NCBI RefSeq assembly: GCF_002835805.1
Contig: NZ_PISE01000029.1
Location: 1-64,000 of the forward strand
Direction of reading: 5' to 3'
DNA from: Niallia nealsonii
Lineage (GTDB): Bacteria; Bacillota; Bacilli; Bacillales; Cytobacillaceae
DNA length: 64,000 nucleotides
Below, one piece after another: positions 26,774-36,724 of the stretch (its first letter is position 1; every line of letters starts with the position of its first letter). The notes below the pieces were generated by a model. It saw only the letters and a list, made by a program, of their open reading frames with translations. It was not told where the DNA came from and ran no database searches. Made by a program: the position numbers and the translations under genes.

Positions 26774-28059
26774 TGGAGAAAATTTCTTTTGAACAGTTGC
26801 AAGAAAACCTTTATTATGAACAGCTCGATAATGGATTAAAAGTATATATTTTACCGAAAAAAGGATTCAACAAAACATTTTGTACGTTTACCACAAATTA
26901 TGGGTCAATTGATAATACATTTATCCCATTAGATGGCACAGAATATACAAAAGTTCCAGATGGAATCGCCCATTTCTTAGAGCATAAATTATTTGAAAAA
27001 GAAGATGGCGATGTGTTTCAAAACTTCAGCAAACAAGGAGCATCGGCAAATGCCTTTACTTCTTTTACAAGAACCGCCTATCTTTTTTCCAGCACATCCA
27101 ATGTGGAGCATAATTTAGAAACCTTAATTGATTTTGTGCAAGATCCTTATTTTACAGAAAAAACAGTGGAGAAAGAAAAAGGAATCATTGGTCAAGAAAT
27201 AACGATGTATGATGATAATCCAGACTGGCGTCTGTATTTTGGACTTATTCAAAATATGTATAAAAATCATCCTGTTTCAATTGATATTGCAGGAACGATT
27301 GAATCAATTTCCCATATAACAAAAGATATGCTGTATGAATGCTATCATACGTTTTATCATCCAAGCAATATGCTTCTATTTATTGTTGGTCCAGTTGACC
27401 CAGAAGAATATATGGAGAAAATAAAAACTAATCAAGGGAAAAAAGAATATCGAAATAAAAGTGAAATACAGCGCAAATTTGAAGAAGAACCAAATGAAGT
27501 TCATGAGAAAAAACAAGTGTTGAAAATGAATGTGCATGGATCAAAATGTTTAGTGGGCATAAAAGCAGTAGATGTAAATCAGACTGGTGCTGACATGCTG
27601 AAAAATGAGTTGTCGATTAACATACTGTTGGATCTTTTATTCAGCAATAGCTCAGAAAATTATCAAACATTATTTTCATCGGGGCTAATCGATGATTCAT
27701 TCTCTTATGATTATACACAGGAACAAGGCTTTGGTTTTGCAATGATTGGCGGAGATACGAGTGATCCTGACAAGTTAGCGGAATCGATTAAAGAAATGCT
27801 GAAAAGCGCGTTAACAGCTGAATTTAAAAACGATACGTTAGAGCGGACAAAAAAGAAAAAAATCGGTGCATTTTTGCGTGCTGTTAACTCTCCAGAATAT
27901 ATTGCCAATCAGTTTACAAGATATTCCTTTAATGACATGAACCTTTTTGATGTAGTTCCAACAATTGAGCAAATTTCAGTAGAAGATATAGCAAATGCCG
28001 CCAAACGGTTAATTGAAGAAGATCGGATTACAGTATGTCAAGTTGTACCGAAAGCATAA
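26773..28059 (+). CDS. ymfH: M16-family zinc protease YmfH
   Basis: A 428-residue M16 peptidase with the inverted zinc motif HFLEH (in GIAHFLEHKLFEKEDGD) and the downstream glutamate region EKEKGIIGQEITMYDDNP. It is the catalytic mate of YmfF and is translationally coupled to it. The partner role is inferred from the paired order seen across Bacillus. The natural substrate is not known. Confidence 0.92.
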   Translation: MEKISFEQLQENLYYEQLDNGLKVYILPKKGFNKTFCTFTTNYGSIDNTFIPLDGTEYTKVPDGIAHFLEHKLFEKEDGDVFQNFSKQGASANAFTSFTRTAYLFSSTSNVEHNLETLIDFVQDPYFTEKTVEKEKGIIGQEITMYDDNPDWRLYFGLIQNMYKNHPVSIDIAGTIESISHITKDMLYECYHTFYHPSNMLLFIVGPVDPEEYMEKIKTNQGKKEYRNKSEIQRKFEEEPNEVHEKKQVLKMNVHGSKCLVGIKAVDVNQTGADMLKNELSINILLDLLFSNSSENYQTLFSSGLIDDSFSYDYTQEQGFGFAMIGGDTSDPDKLAESIKEMLKSALTAEFKNDTLERTKKKKIGAFLRAVNSPEYIANQFTRYSFNDMNLFDVVPTIEQISVEDIANAAKRLIEEDRITVCQVVPKA

Positions 28060-28104
28060 GAATTTCAATCCATAAAATCAATATGAGATAAGAGTTTTTA
28101 GGAA

Positions 28105-28140
28105 AGACACAATGAGAAAAGTCATTGTGTCTGTTTCTTT
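28105..28140 (+). terminator. Hairpin between ymfH and ymfI
   Basis: AGACACAATGA pairs with TCATTGTGTCT around GAAAAG, followed by GTTTCTTT. It is a moderate terminator and shows that an in-frame ATG at 28112 lies in the stem, not at the ymfI start. Confidence 0.65.
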
Positions 28141-28183
28141 GTGGATAGCATCAGATAATTATTTTAGAAATGGAGCAGGGCTG

Positions 28184-28906
28184 TTGGAGAAATCTATATT
28201 AATAACAGGAGCAACTGGAGGAATTGGAAGGGCAGTTGCCTATTTATTGGCGAGTAAGGGCTATTCTTTATACTTGCATTATAATCAAAATGAACAAGCA
28301 ATGAAAACATTACTGAAAGAGCTGGAGCCTTTTGGGAAAGACTATCTGCCTATTCGCTGTGATTTAGGAAAAAAAGGGGATTATAAAAATATTATAAATT
28401 CTATTTTTTCCATTGATGGAATCGTTCATACTAGCGGAATCAGCCATTATGGGCTGTTTACAGATATACAAGATGAAATGGTAGAGAGTCTATGGGATAT
28501 TCATGTTTCTTCTATTATGTATATTTCAAGAGATCTTCTGCCGAAAATGCTCTCCAAACAAGAAGGTAACATTATTGTTATTTCGTCTATTTGGGGGCAA
28601 ATAGGGGCAAGTATGGAAGTCGCCTATTCTACGGTTAAGGGAGCGCAAATTGCCTTTGTCAAAGCATTAAGCAAGGAGTTGGCGTTTAATGGAATAAGGG
28701 TGAATGGAATTGCTCCAGGTGCTGTCGATACAAATATGATGGCAAGTTTTACCCAAGAGGAAAAAACATCTATTCAGGGTGAGATACCTATGGGAAGAAT
28801 GGCACGACCAGAAGAAATAGCAGAAAGTGTGCTGTTTTTGCTTTCAGAAAAATCTTCTTATATGACAGGACAAATCTTATCCCTTAATGGAGGATGGTCT
28901 GTTTAG
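28184..28906 (+). CDS. ymfI: Short-chain dehydrogenase/reductase YmfI
   Basis: A 240-residue SDR protein (FabG-like). It shows the cofactor motif TGATGGIG, SSIWGQIGAS with the catalytic serine region, and YSTVK as the YxxxK active site. The TTG at 28184 (MEKSILITG) is eight bases after GGAG and puts the Rossmann strand at the N-terminus as usual. Its position matches ymfI of B. subtilis; the substrate is unknown. Confidence 0.87.
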   Translation: MEKSILITGATGGIGRAVAYLLASKGYSLYLHYNQNEQAMKTLLKELEPFGKDYLPIRCDLGKKGDYKNIINSIFSIDGIVHTSGISHYGLFTDIQDEMVESLWDIHVSSIMYISRDLLPKMLSKQEGNIIVISSIWGQIGASMEVAYSTVKGAQIAFVKALSKELAFNGIRVNGIAPGAVDTNMMASFTQEEKTSIQGEIPMGRMARPEEIAESVLFLLSEKSSYMTGQILSLNGGWSV

Positions 28907-29009
28907 AAGGTTCCCTTTTTTGCCATTAAAGTATATGCATATTTTGCTCGGCATCTATCCAAAATAACTACGTAATACACTTTAATTTAGGAAGGGAATG
29001 AGTATTCGT

Positions 29010-29267
29010 ATGTCTATTTTAGAATCTTGGGATCAATGGAAAGACTTTTTGGCAGATCGTTTGCACCATGCACAAAATGAAGGCATGAATAAAGAAGTAG
29101 TTGGAGATCTTGCTTTCCAAATTGGCGATTACTTGTCCAACCAAGTACAGCCAAAAAATGAACAAGAAAAAGTCCTTGCAGATTTATGGTCTGTAGCATC
29201 ACAAGAAGAGCAGCAGGCAATTGCTAATATCATGGTGAAACTTGTGCAAAATAACGGCAGTAACTAA
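29010..29267 (+). CDS. ymfJ: YmfJ, DUF3243 family
   Basis: An 85-residue soluble protein, MSILESWDQWKDFLADRL..., close to B. subtilis YmfJ over its full length. The function is not established. An ATG at 28998 is in frame but lies only one or two bases from the GGAAGGG site; the ATG at 29010 matches the family start. Confidence 0.85.
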   Translation: MSILESWDQWKDFLADRLHHAQNEGMNKEVVGDLAFQIGDYLSNQVQPKNEQEKVLADLWSVASQEEQQAIANIMVKLVQNNGSN

Positions 29268-29280
29268 ATAATTTATCTAA

Positions 29281-29378
29281 AAAGGCGGCAGGAAGGTTTT
29301 AATGGCATAACCATACAGAAAACGAACAGCAGTTATGGTGGTATGGATGCGTATTTAACCCAAATGCCTCCTTTTTTT
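29281..29378 (+). terminator. Long structured terminator after ymfJ
   Basis: AAAGG and GGCA (29281-29290) pair with TGCC and CCTTT near 29366-29373. Inside, GGTT/AACC, GCAT/ATGC and CCATAC/GTATGG extend the stem to about 26 pairs around a 24-base loop, then T7. CATAAC in the left arm could alternatively pair with GTTATG in the loop. The end is a terminator; a switch is speculation. Confidence 0.65.
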
Positions 29379-29527
29379 ATTCCTTCTAAATGATGCATGA
29401 TAATAAAAATACTTTTTTCTGTTTTCCACCTTGTTTTTCCTTTCATCTTTTGCTTCTTTCCTTTATTATAGATAGAGTGATAAAAAGGAAATGTAAGTGA
29501 AATCTATTTGTTTGCAGGAGGATTCTT

Positions 29528-30319
29528 TTGGAGAAAAAAGAATGGTATCTAGAATATGAAATTCAAAAAAACCGGCCTGGCTTATTAGGAGATATTTCCT
29601 CTTTACTTGGAATGCTTTCCATTAATATTGTGACCATAAATGGAGTAGATGATGGAAAAAGAGGTTTATTGATAAGAGCAAACTCAGATGAACAAATTAA
29701 AAGACTCGAATCGATTTTATATACAATGGACACAATAAAGCTTATAAAGCTTCGGGTTCCCCATTTAAGAGATCGCTTAGCAGTACGCCATGGCCGATAC
29801 ATACAAAGAGATGCAGATGATAAAAAAACATTTCGCTTCGTGCGACATGAATTAGGGCTATTGGTTGATTTTATGACTGAATTATATAAACTAGAGGGTC
29901 ACCGTTTGATTGGCATTAGAGGCATGCCTCGTGTTGGCAAAACAGAATCGATTATTGCAGCAAGCGTTTCTGCAAATAAAAGATGGCTATTAGTCAGCTC
30001 TACTTTATTAAAGCAGACGATTCGGAGTTCCTTGATTCAAGATGAATACAATGAAAACAGCCTGTTTATTATTGATGGCATTGTTTCCTCTAAACAAATG
30101 AATGAAAAACACTGGCAATTAATTCGAGAAATTATGCGAATTCCAGCAGTGAAAGTAGTCGAGCATCCAGATGCATTTATACAAAGCACGGAATACACGA
30201 TTGAAGACTTCGATTATATTATTGAATTAAGGCATGAGCCTGATGAAGAAATTATTTATGATGTTCGTAAAAGAAATGCACTCCTTTTAGGAAGTGAATT
30301 TGAAGGTTTTGATTTTTAG
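29528..30319 (+). CDS. ymfK: YmfK, DUF3388 protein with ACT domain
   Basis: A 263-residue protein. Residues about 5-75 look like an ACT domain (KNRPGLLGDISSLLGML, then ITING-type strand VTINGVDDGKRGLL). A P-loop-like GMPRVGKTES follows near residue 140. TTG start is eight bases from AGGAGG. Orthologue of B. subtilis YmfK by position and length; function unknown. Confidence 0.87.
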   Translation: MEKKEWYLEYEIQKNRPGLLGDISSLLGMLSINIVTINGVDDGKRGLLIRANSDEQIKRLESILYTMDTIKLIKLRVPHLRDRLAVRHGRYIQRDADDKKTFRFVRHELGLLVDFMTELYKLEGHRLIGIRGMPRVGKTESIIAASVSANKRWLLVSSTLLKQTIRSSLIQDEYNENSLFIIDGIVSSKQMNEKHWQLIREIMRIPAVKVVEHPDAFIQSTEYTIEDFDYIIELRHEPDEEIIYDVRKRNALLLGSEFEGFDF

Positions 30320-30338
30320 TACGTTGGAAGGTGTTTAA

Positions 30339-31238
30339 ATGAGTGAATTAGGTAATCGGTTAAAAGAGGCAAGAGCAGCAAAGGGATTAAGTTTAGAGGA
30401 ATTGCAAGAAATAACAAAAATTCAAACTCGCTACTTGGTAGGAATTGAAGAAGGCAATTATAGCCTAATGCCTGGCAGTTTTTATGCGCGTGCATTTATT
30501 AAACAATATGCAGAAGCGGTGGATTTATCGCCAGAAGAGCTATTTGAAGAGTATAAAGGAGAAATCCCAGCATCTTTAAATGATGATATTCCAGAAAAGC
30601 TGTCCAGAGTAACAACAAAAAAGGCAATGGAAAAAGGAAACTCTAAATTTTGGGATATTCTGCCGACTATTTTTATCAGCATTCTTGTTGTGGGCATTAT
30701 TTTTTTAGTGTGGTATTTCTTTTTTGTAAAAGGATCGGAAACAGATACAACTTCAAATAATAACGAAAAAAATTCTGCTGTGTATGAGGAGTCAGATAAA
30801 TTAAAAGAAGCAGAAAAAGAAGATAAAAAAGAAGCTGTAACAGAAGAAGATGCTGCTAAAGAAAATACGCAGACAGAAGAGGAAGAAAAAGAAGAAACGC
30901 CAAAACAAGAAATTTCTGTTGAAAGCAAACAAGGAAAAAATACCGTCTATGAAGTAAAAAATGCGGAACAATTTAAGTTGAAACTAGTTTCAACTGGAGA
31001 AACTTGGGTAAATATCAAAAATGGCAAAGGTTATTCCTTCTTCCAAGGTATGCTGAAAAAAGGTGAAACAGATTCTAAAACGGTAGATTTATCGAAAGAA
31101 GAGGAAGCTGTTCTTGTGATTGGAAATTCAACCGCCACAGAAATATATGTAAACGATGAAAAAATTGATTATGCCGTATCTCCATCTAAATATGTGAGAC
31201 AAGATATTACAATCCGCTACATTAAGGAGAAAGAATAG
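30339..31238 (+). CDS. rodZ: RodZ-family cytoskeletal/cell-shape protein
   Basis: A 299-residue single-span membrane protein (YmfM in B. subtilis). An N-terminal Xre-type helix-turn-helix (about 1-75, LGNRLKEARAAKGLSLEEL) faces the cytoplasm and contacts MreB. A membrane helix lies near residues 105-128, then a long Glu/Lys-rich linker and an extracellular DUF4115 beta domain. It follows ymfK after 19 bases and is read with it. Confidence 0.9.
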   Translation: MSELGNRLKEARAAKGLSLEELQEITKIQTRYLVGIEEGNYSLMPGSFYARAFIKQYAEAVDLSPEELFEEYKGEIPASLNDDIPEKLSRVTTKKAMEKGNSKFWDILPTIFISILVVGIIFLVWYFFFVKGSETDTTSNNNEKNSAVYEESDKLKEAEKEDKKEAVTEEDAAKENTQTEEEEKEETPKQEISVESKQGKNTVYEVKNAEQFKLKLVSTGETWVNIKNGKGYSFFQGMLKKGETDSKTVDLSKEEEAVLVIGNSTATEIYVNDEKIDYAVSPSKYVRQDITIRYIKEKE

Positions 31239-31260
31239 TCATCATATGATGGCTATTTTT
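31237..31260 (+). terminator. Terminator after rodZ
   Basis: AGTCATCA pairs with TGATGGCT (one G-U) and is followed by ATTTTT. The left arm begins at the rodZ stop codon. Confidence 0.65.
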
Positions 31261-31398
31261 CGCCTTTTTCCCACTTTATAGGGTATAATACTAATGATTT
31301 TATATGGGCATTGGAGATCATTATGTTTCTAAATGTGTATATGAATAAATAATAGGATGCAAATGTTTAAAGTTTAACAAATCGGAGGAATAGCAAAA

Positions 31399-31977
31399 AT
31401 GAATTTACCAAACAAAATAACAATTTCACGGATTTTATTAATCCCCGTCTTTTTAATTATTTTACTTGTCAATTTTTCCTGGGGAGAGATGACGCTGCTT
31501 GGTGTCACATTGCCAGTTGCACATTTTATCGGTGCGCTTATTTTTATTTTAGCATCAACAACAGACTGGATTGACGGCTACTATGCAAGAAAATATAATC
31601 TTGTAACAGATCTAGGGAAGTTTTTAGATCCTCTTGCCGATAAATTATTAGTTTCTTCTGCTTTAATTGTATTAGTTGATTTTGGACTAGCTCCTGCATG
31701 GATTACAATAGCCATTATTGCGAGAGAATTTGCTGTTACCGGTCTTCGTTTAGTGCTTGCGGGAGGCGGAGAAGTTGTTGCAGCAAATATGCTCGGAAAA
31801 ATTAAAACATGGGCACAAATCGTGGCTATTTCAGTTTTGCTTTTACATAATATGATTTTTGAAATAATTTCCCTTCCCTTTGATGATATTGCATTATGGG
31901 TAGCTTTAATTTTTACTGTTTGGTCTGGATGGGATTATTTTGCAAAAAACAAACAAGTTTTTGTTTCATCTAAATAG
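31399..31977 (+). CDS. pgsA: CDP-diacylglycerol-glycerol-3-phosphate 3-phosphatidyltransferase
   Basis: PgsA makes phosphatidylglycerol phosphate, the committed step to phosphatidylglycerol and cardiolipin. The 192-residue membrane protein carries the CDP-alcohol transferase motif DG(x)2AR(x)8G(x)3D(x)3D, seen as DGYYARKYNLVTDLGKFLDP read from DWIDG. Start MNLPNKITISRI is typical. It sits just upstream of cinA-recA as in B. subtilis. Confidence 0.95.
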   Translation: MNLPNKITISRILLIPVFLIILLVNFSWGEMTLLGVTLPVAHFIGALIFILASTTDWIDGYYARKYNLVTDLGKFLDPLADKLLVSSALIVLVDFGLAPAWITIAIIAREFAVTGLRLVLAGGGEVVAANMLGKIKTWAQIVAISVLLLHNMIFEIISLPFDDIALWVALIFTVWSGWDYFAKNKQVFVSSK

Positions 31978-32068
31978 TTTTGTGCTATAAATTAAATAAG
32001 AAAGCTGTAAAAATGGGGAGAATGATTAAGTTTTGCTACTGACTTCTGTTTTTATAGGCTAAAGAAAC

Positions 32069-32098
32069 AGAACGGGAAATTATTTTACCGTTCTTTTC
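32069..32098 (+). terminator. Terminator after pgsA
   Basis: AGAACGG pairs with CCGTTCT around a 12-base loop, followed by TTTCT. Confidence 0.7.
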
Positions 32099-32191
32099 TA
32101 TTTAGAAGGCGTATTCATTGCGAAAAGTTTTTAAAATGAGTAATGTAAATATATACAAAAATCAGCAAAGGTTTAGGAAGGGGAACAAAAC

Positions 32192-33430
32192 ATGAACGCA
32201 GAAATCATCGCAGTTGGATCAGAATTATTGCTTGGACAAATTGCTAATACAAATGCTCAATTTATTTCCAAACAATTAGCTGAATTAGGAGTAAATGTTT
32301 TTTATCATACAGCAGTAGGAGATAATCATAATCGCTTAGAACAGGTGATAAAAATTGCAGAAAGCCGCTCTGATTTGCTTATTTTTACAGGTGGACTTGG
32401 TCCAACAAAGGACGATTTAACAAAAGAAACAATTGCAAAACATATGGGATTAGAACTCGTTTTTGATAAAGAGGCTTTAGAGTCTATTAAAGAGTATTTT
32501 ATAAAAACAAATAGAAAAATGACGGAAAATAATAAAAAACAAGCCCTTGTCCTAGATGGCTGCAAAGTGCTTAGCAATAATCATGGCATGGCACCAGGGA
32601 TGTTTTTAACCAAAAACAATTGCCATTATATGCTGCTGCCAGGACCTCCTAGTGAAATGCAGCCAATGTTTGCAACATATGGAATTAGTGCATTACAGGA
32701 AAAATTAACTAATAAAGAAGTCATTCTTTCACGAGTTCTTCGCTTTTTTGGCATTGGAGAATCACTGTTGGAAACAAAAATTGAAGACTTGATTGATGCT
32801 CAAGCTAATCCAACTATTGCACCGCTCGCAGGAGATGGAGAAGTAACATTGCGCATTACAAGCAAAACAGACTCTATGGAAACAGCAGAAGAGCTGATTC
32901 AGGAAACCGAGCAGAAAATATTGGAGCGTGTAGGCGAGTATTTTTATGGTTATGATGATACAACACTTGTACAAGAGCTTGTCAGAAAACTGAAGGAAAA
33001 AGAACTTACGGTTGCAGCAGCAGAAAGCTTGACGGGGGGAATGTTCCAACAAGAACTGACTTCCGTTGCGGGCGCAGGGAGCATTTTTAAGGGCGGTGTC
33101 GTTTGTTATACAAATGAAGTGAAACGAGATATTCTGTCTGTCAAGGAAAGCACCATTAAAGAGATGGGAGTTGTAAGTGAGCAGTGTGCAAAAGAACTTG
33201 CAGAAAATGTGCAAAAGCTACTAAACTCTGATATTGGCATCAGCTTCACAGGTGTAGCAGGACCAGATGAATTAGAAGGTCATCCTGCCGGGACGGTTTA
33301 TTTAGGAATTGCAGTAAAAGGCAAGGCGACAGCAGTGGAAAAGTTGATGCTTGCAGGAACGAGAGAAGGCAATAGAAAAAGAACGGTTAGATATGGTCAG
33401 TATTTTATCTTAAAAGCATTGGAAGCATAA
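32192..33430 (+). CDS. cinA: Nicotinamide-nucleotide amidase CinA
   Basis: A 412-residue two-domain protein. The N-terminal MoCF/COG1058 domain ([16 protein letters not shown]) acts as an ADP-ribose-type pyrophosphatase in relatives. The C-terminal domain ([27 protein letters not shown]) is the NMN deamidase. In competent Gram-positives it is read with recA. AGGAAGGGG is the ribosome site. Confidence 0.94.
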   Translation: MNAEIIAVGSELLLGQIANTNAQFISKQLAELGVNVFYHTAVGDNHNRLEQVIKIAESRSDLLIFTGGLGPTKDDLTKETIAKHMGLELVFDKEALESIKEYFIKTNRKMTENNKKQALVLDGCKVLSNNHGMAPGMFLTKNNCHYMLLPGPPSEMQPMFATYGISALQEKLTNKEVILSRVLRFFGIGESLLETKIEDLIDAQANPTIAPLAGDGEVTLRITSKTDSMETAEELIQETEQKILERVGEYFYGYDDTTLVQELVRKLKEKELTVAAAESLTGGMFQQELTSVAGAGSIFKGGVVCYTNEVKRDILSVKESTIKEMGVVSEQCAKELAENVQKLLNSDIGISFTGVAGPDELEGHPAGTVYLGIAVKGKATAVEKLMLAGTREGNRKRTVRYGQYFILKALEA

Positions 33431-33487
33431 AATAACCTTTTTCTATTGTTCTCTTTATTATCGTAAAAAAATTGGAAATAAAAAAAA

Positions 33488-33501
33488 CGAATGAATGTTC
33501 T
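33488..33501. promoter_or_regulatory. LexA (DinR) box upstream of recA
   Basis: CGAATGAATGTTCT fits the Bacillus SOS box CGAACnnnnGTTCG at eight of ten fixed positions. It lies just ahead of the recA -35 box, the place expected for LexA control. Confidence 0.65.
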
Positions 33502-33509
33502 CTTTTTGC

Positions 33510-33538
33510 TCGACAACTGGCCGCAAAAAGAGTATATT
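33510..33538 (+). promoter_or_regulatory. Promoter of recA
   Basis: TCGACA (33510-33515) and TATATT (33533-33538) are 17 bases apart. The SOS box sits immediately upstream. Confidence 0.55.
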
Positions 33539-33622
33539 TAGTATATATTCATGAACAGCAAATGAATCTAGTTGCTTTTAATAGAATGTGATTCATTTTT
33601 ATATATTAAAGGAGGAATCTTT

Positions 33623-34672
33623 TTGAGCGATCGTCAAGCTGCGCTAGAAATGGCGTTAAAGCAAATTGAAAAACAATTCGGTAAAGGTAGTATTATGAAG
33701 TTAGGGGAACAGGCAGATAAAGTTGTTTCTACTATTCCTAGCGGATCATTGGCTCTAGATGCAGCACTTGGTGTTGGTGGATATCCAAGAGGACGTATTA
33801 TTGAAATATATGGTCCAGAAAGTTCTGGTAAAACAACAGTTGCTCTTCATGCGATTGCAGAAGTGCAAGCAATAGGGGGACAAGCTGCATTTATCGATGC
33901 TGAGCATGCCTTGGATCCAGTTTATGCACAAAAATTGGGAGTTAATATCGATGAATTATTGCTTTCTCAACCAGATACTGGGGAACAAGCTTTAGAAATT
34001 GCAGAAGCACTAGTAAGAAGTGGCGCTGTTGATATTCTTGTTATTGACTCTGTTGCAGCACTTGTACCAAAAGCGGAGATTGAAGGCGAAATGGGAGATT
34101 CTCATGTGGGGTTACAAGCGCGCTTAATGTCACAAGCATTGCGTAAACTTTCTGGTGCTATCAATAAATCAAAAACAATCGCAATCTTTATTAACCAAAT
34201 TCGTGAAAAAGTTGGAGTAATGTTCGGAAACCCTGAAGTAACACCTGGAGGACGTGCACTTAAGTTTTACTCAACTGTCCGTTTAGAAGTTCGTCGTGCT
34301 GAAACATTAAAGCAAGGAACGGAAATGGTTGGAAATAAAACAAAAATTAAAGTAGTGAAAAATAAAGTAGCACCGCCATTTAGAGTAGCAGAAGTAGATA
34401 TTATGTACGGTGAAGGCATTTCTAAAGAAGGAGAAACGATTGATTTAGGTTCTGAATTGGATATTGTACAAAAAAGCGGATCTTGGTATTCTTATAATGA
34501 AGAAAGATTAGGGCAAGGCCGTGAAAATGCAAAACAATTTCTAAAAGAAAATAAAGAACTCCGAAACGAAATTCAATTGAAAATTCGTGAGCATTACGGA
34601 TTGGATAAAGAAGTAACGTTAAAAAATACAGATAATGATCAAGATCAAGATACATTTGAATTGATTGACTAA
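33623..34672 (+). CDS. recA: Recombinase RecA
   Basis: RecA forms the presynaptic filament for homologous recombination and triggers LexA self-cleavage. The 349-residue protein starts [18 protein letters not shown] from a TTG seven bases after GGAGG, as in B. subtilis. It has Walker [11 protein letters not shown], Walker [13 protein letters not shown] and the L2 loop region [14 protein letters not shown]. The longer frame from 33572 has no homology in its first 17 residues. Confidence 0.97.
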   Translation: MSDRQAALEMALKQIEKQFGKGSIMKLGEQADKVVSTIPSGSLALDAALGVGGYPRGRIIEIYGPESSGKTTVALHAIAEVQAIGGQAAFIDAEHALDPVYAQKLGVNIDELLLSQPDTGEQALEIAEALVRSGAVDILVIDSVAALVPKAEIEGEMGDSHVGLQARLMSQALRKLSGAINKSKTIAIFINQIREKVGVMFGNPEVTPGGRALKFYSTVRLEVRRAETLKQGTEMVGNKTKIKVVKNKVAPPFRVAEVDIMYGEGISKEGETIDLGSELDIVQKSGSWYSYNEERLGQGRENAKQFLKENKELRNEIQLKIREHYGLDKEVTLKNTDNDQDQDTFELID

Positions 34673-34695
34673 TAAGAGTAGAACTATCTTTAGTG

Positions 34696-34740
34696 AACAG
34701 TCGGAATGAGAATGTTAGCTCCTTCCGACTGTTTTTTATT
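34696..34740 (+). terminator. Terminator of recA
   Basis: AACAGTCGGAA pairs with TTCCGACTGTT, followed by TTTTTATTTTTT. Confidence 0.92.
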
Positions 34741-34887
34741 TTTTGTGAAAGCGATTTATACTTAAGTTGAACGCCAGTAAAGAAAAAAGGGATTAAATAG
34801 ATATACATATGTTTAAAGAAAAATATCAACAATTTACAATAAATTTATTTTTATAAAAAATAGGGCAAAACCTCCCAATTCAAGCTC

Positions 34888-34916
34888 TTGACAATGAATT
34901 GGCACAACTATACAAT
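34888..34916 (+). promoter_or_regulatory. Promoter of rny
   Basis: TTGACA (34888-34893) and TACAAT (34911-34916) are 17 bases apart, near consensus. It leaves a leader of about 140 bases before rny. Confidence 0.75.
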
Positions 34917-35062
34917 TATATTGTATATTTTACATTTTTATGAGTATGAAAACTTTAAAAATCTGACGGCTCAATAGTACGTTTATGTAGAAAAGCCTAC
35001 TAAAAGCCAATACTTTTAAAATCGTAACAAACACAAGTTCATAGCAAGAGGAGGTGAAAATG

Positions 35063-36634
35063 ATGGATCCAATAATAATCCTCATCTCCATTTTGCTTGG
35101 CCTAATCGTCATTGCCGTTGTTGGCTTTGTTGTATATTTTATTCGAAAATCCAATGCTAATGCAAAAATCAATAGTGCAACAATTACTGCTGATCAAATT
35201 GTTGAAAATGCCAAACGAGAAGCAGAAGCATTGAAAAAAGAAGCTTTGTTAGAAGCAAAGGATGAGATTCACAAGCTTCGTACTGAAGCAGAACAAGAAG
35301 TTCGTGATCGAAGAAATGAACTACAAAAACAAGAAAATCGTTTATTGCAAAAAGAAGAGATCCTTGATCGTAAAGGGGAAACGTTAGATAAACGTGAAAC
35401 AATTTTAGAAAAGAGGGACGATTCTCTTAATAAAAGACAACAGCATATAGAAGAGATGGAAAGCAAAGTGGACGAGATGGTTCGTAAACAGCAGACTGAA
35501 CTAGAGCGCATTTCTGGATTAACTCGAGAAGAGGCAAAATCCATCATTTTAGAGCGTACAGAGCAAGAAGTAGCTCATGATATCGCTGTAATGATTAAAG
35601 AAAGTGACACTAGAGCGAAAGAAGAAGCAGATAAAAAGGCAAAAGAAGTTTTGTCGCTTGCTATCCAGCGATGTGCGGCTGACCATGTGGCAGAAACAAC
35701 AGTTTCTGTTGTAAACTTGCCTAATGATGAGATGAAAGGTCGAATCATAGGTAGAGAAGGCCGTAATATCCGTACACTTGAAACATTAACTGGAATTGAC
35801 TTGATTATTGATGATACACCAGAAGCAGTTATTCTATCTGGATTTGATCCGATTAGAAGAGAAACAGCTCGACTTGCATTAGATAAACTTGTTCAAGATG
35901 GAAGAATTCATCCTGCACGCATTGAAGAAATGGTAGATAAAGCTCGTCGCGAAGTAGATGAACATATTCGTGAGATCGGAGAACAAACTACTTTTGAAGT
36001 TGGCGTTCATGCACTGCATCCGGATTTGATCAAAATTCTTGGTCGTTTAAAATTCCGTACTAGTTATGGACAGAATGTTCTAAAACATAGTATTGAAGTA
36101 GCTCAATTATCTGGAATTTTAGCTGCAGAGCTAGGAGAAGATGAAACACTTGCACGCAGAGCAGGACTTCTTCATGATATTGGAAAAGCAATTGACCATG
36201 AAGTAGAAGGAAGCCATGTAGAGATAGGTGTAGAGCTTGCAACAAAATACAAGGAACATCCTGTTGTCATCAATAGTATTGCATCCCACCATGGCGATGC
36301 GGAACCAACTTCTATTATAGCTGTATTAGTAGCTGCTGCAGATGCACTTTCAGCAGCGAGACCAGGGGCGCGAAGAGAAACACTAGAAAATTATATTCGT
36401 CGTCTGGAGAAGTTAGAAGAAATTTCCGAATCTTATGATGGTGTTGAAAAATCCTTTGCTATTCAAGCGGGCCGTGAAATTCGCATTATGGTGAAACCAG
36501 AGATTGTAGATGATTTGGAATCACATCGATTAGCAAGAGATATACGTAAAAAAATCGAAGAAGAACTAGATTATCCGGGCCATATTAAAGTAACGGTAAT
36601 CAGGGAAACAAGAGCTGTTGAATACGCAAAATAA
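35063..36634 (+). CDS. rny: Ribonuclease Y
   Basis: RNase Y is the membrane-bound endonuclease that starts mRNA decay in Firmicutes. The 523-residue protein has one N-terminal membrane helix (about 3-25), a long coiled coil (about 30-200), a KH domain ([19 protein letters not shown]) and an HD domain ([13 protein letters not shown]). GAGGAGG is seven bases from the ATG at 35063; an adjacent ATG at 35060 is also possible. It pairs with ymdB downstream as in B. subtilis. Confidence 0.96.
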   Translation: MDPIIILISILLGLIVIAVVGFVVYFIRKSNANAKINSATITADQIVENAKREAEALKKEALLEAKDEIHKLRTEAEQEVRDRRNELQKQENRLLQKEEILDRKGETLDKRETILEKRDDSLNKRQQHIEEMESKVDEMVRKQQTELERISGLTREEAKSIILERTEQEVAHDIAVMIKESDTRAKEEADKKAKEVLSLAIQRCAADHVAETTVSVVNLPNDEMKGRIIGREGRNIRTLETLTGIDLIIDDTPEAVILSGFDPIRRETARLALDKLVQDGRIHPARIEEMVDKARREVDEHIREIGEQTTFEVGVHALHPDLIKILGRLKFRTSYGQNVLKHSIEVAQLSGILAAELGEDETLARRAGLLHDIGKAIDHEVEGSHVEIGVELATKYKEHPVVINSIASHHGDAEPTSIIAVLVAAADALSAARPGARRETLENYIRRLEKLEEISESYDGVEKSFAIQAGREIRIMVKPEIVDDLESHRLARDIRKKIEEELDYPGHIKVTVIRETRAVEYAK

Positions 36635-36659
36635 AAACGGTGCATTTGCACCGTTTTTA
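36633..36659 (+). terminator. Terminator of rny
   Basis: AAAAACGGTGC pairs with GCACCGTTTTT around ATTT. ymdB follows 66 bases later, so it also attenuates readthrough. Confidence 0.9.
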
Positions 36660-36724
36660 TTTTGAACGCACTTGACTTTTGTTATACATTGATAGCCAGC
36701 TGCACAAAAGAAAGGAATGTAGTT

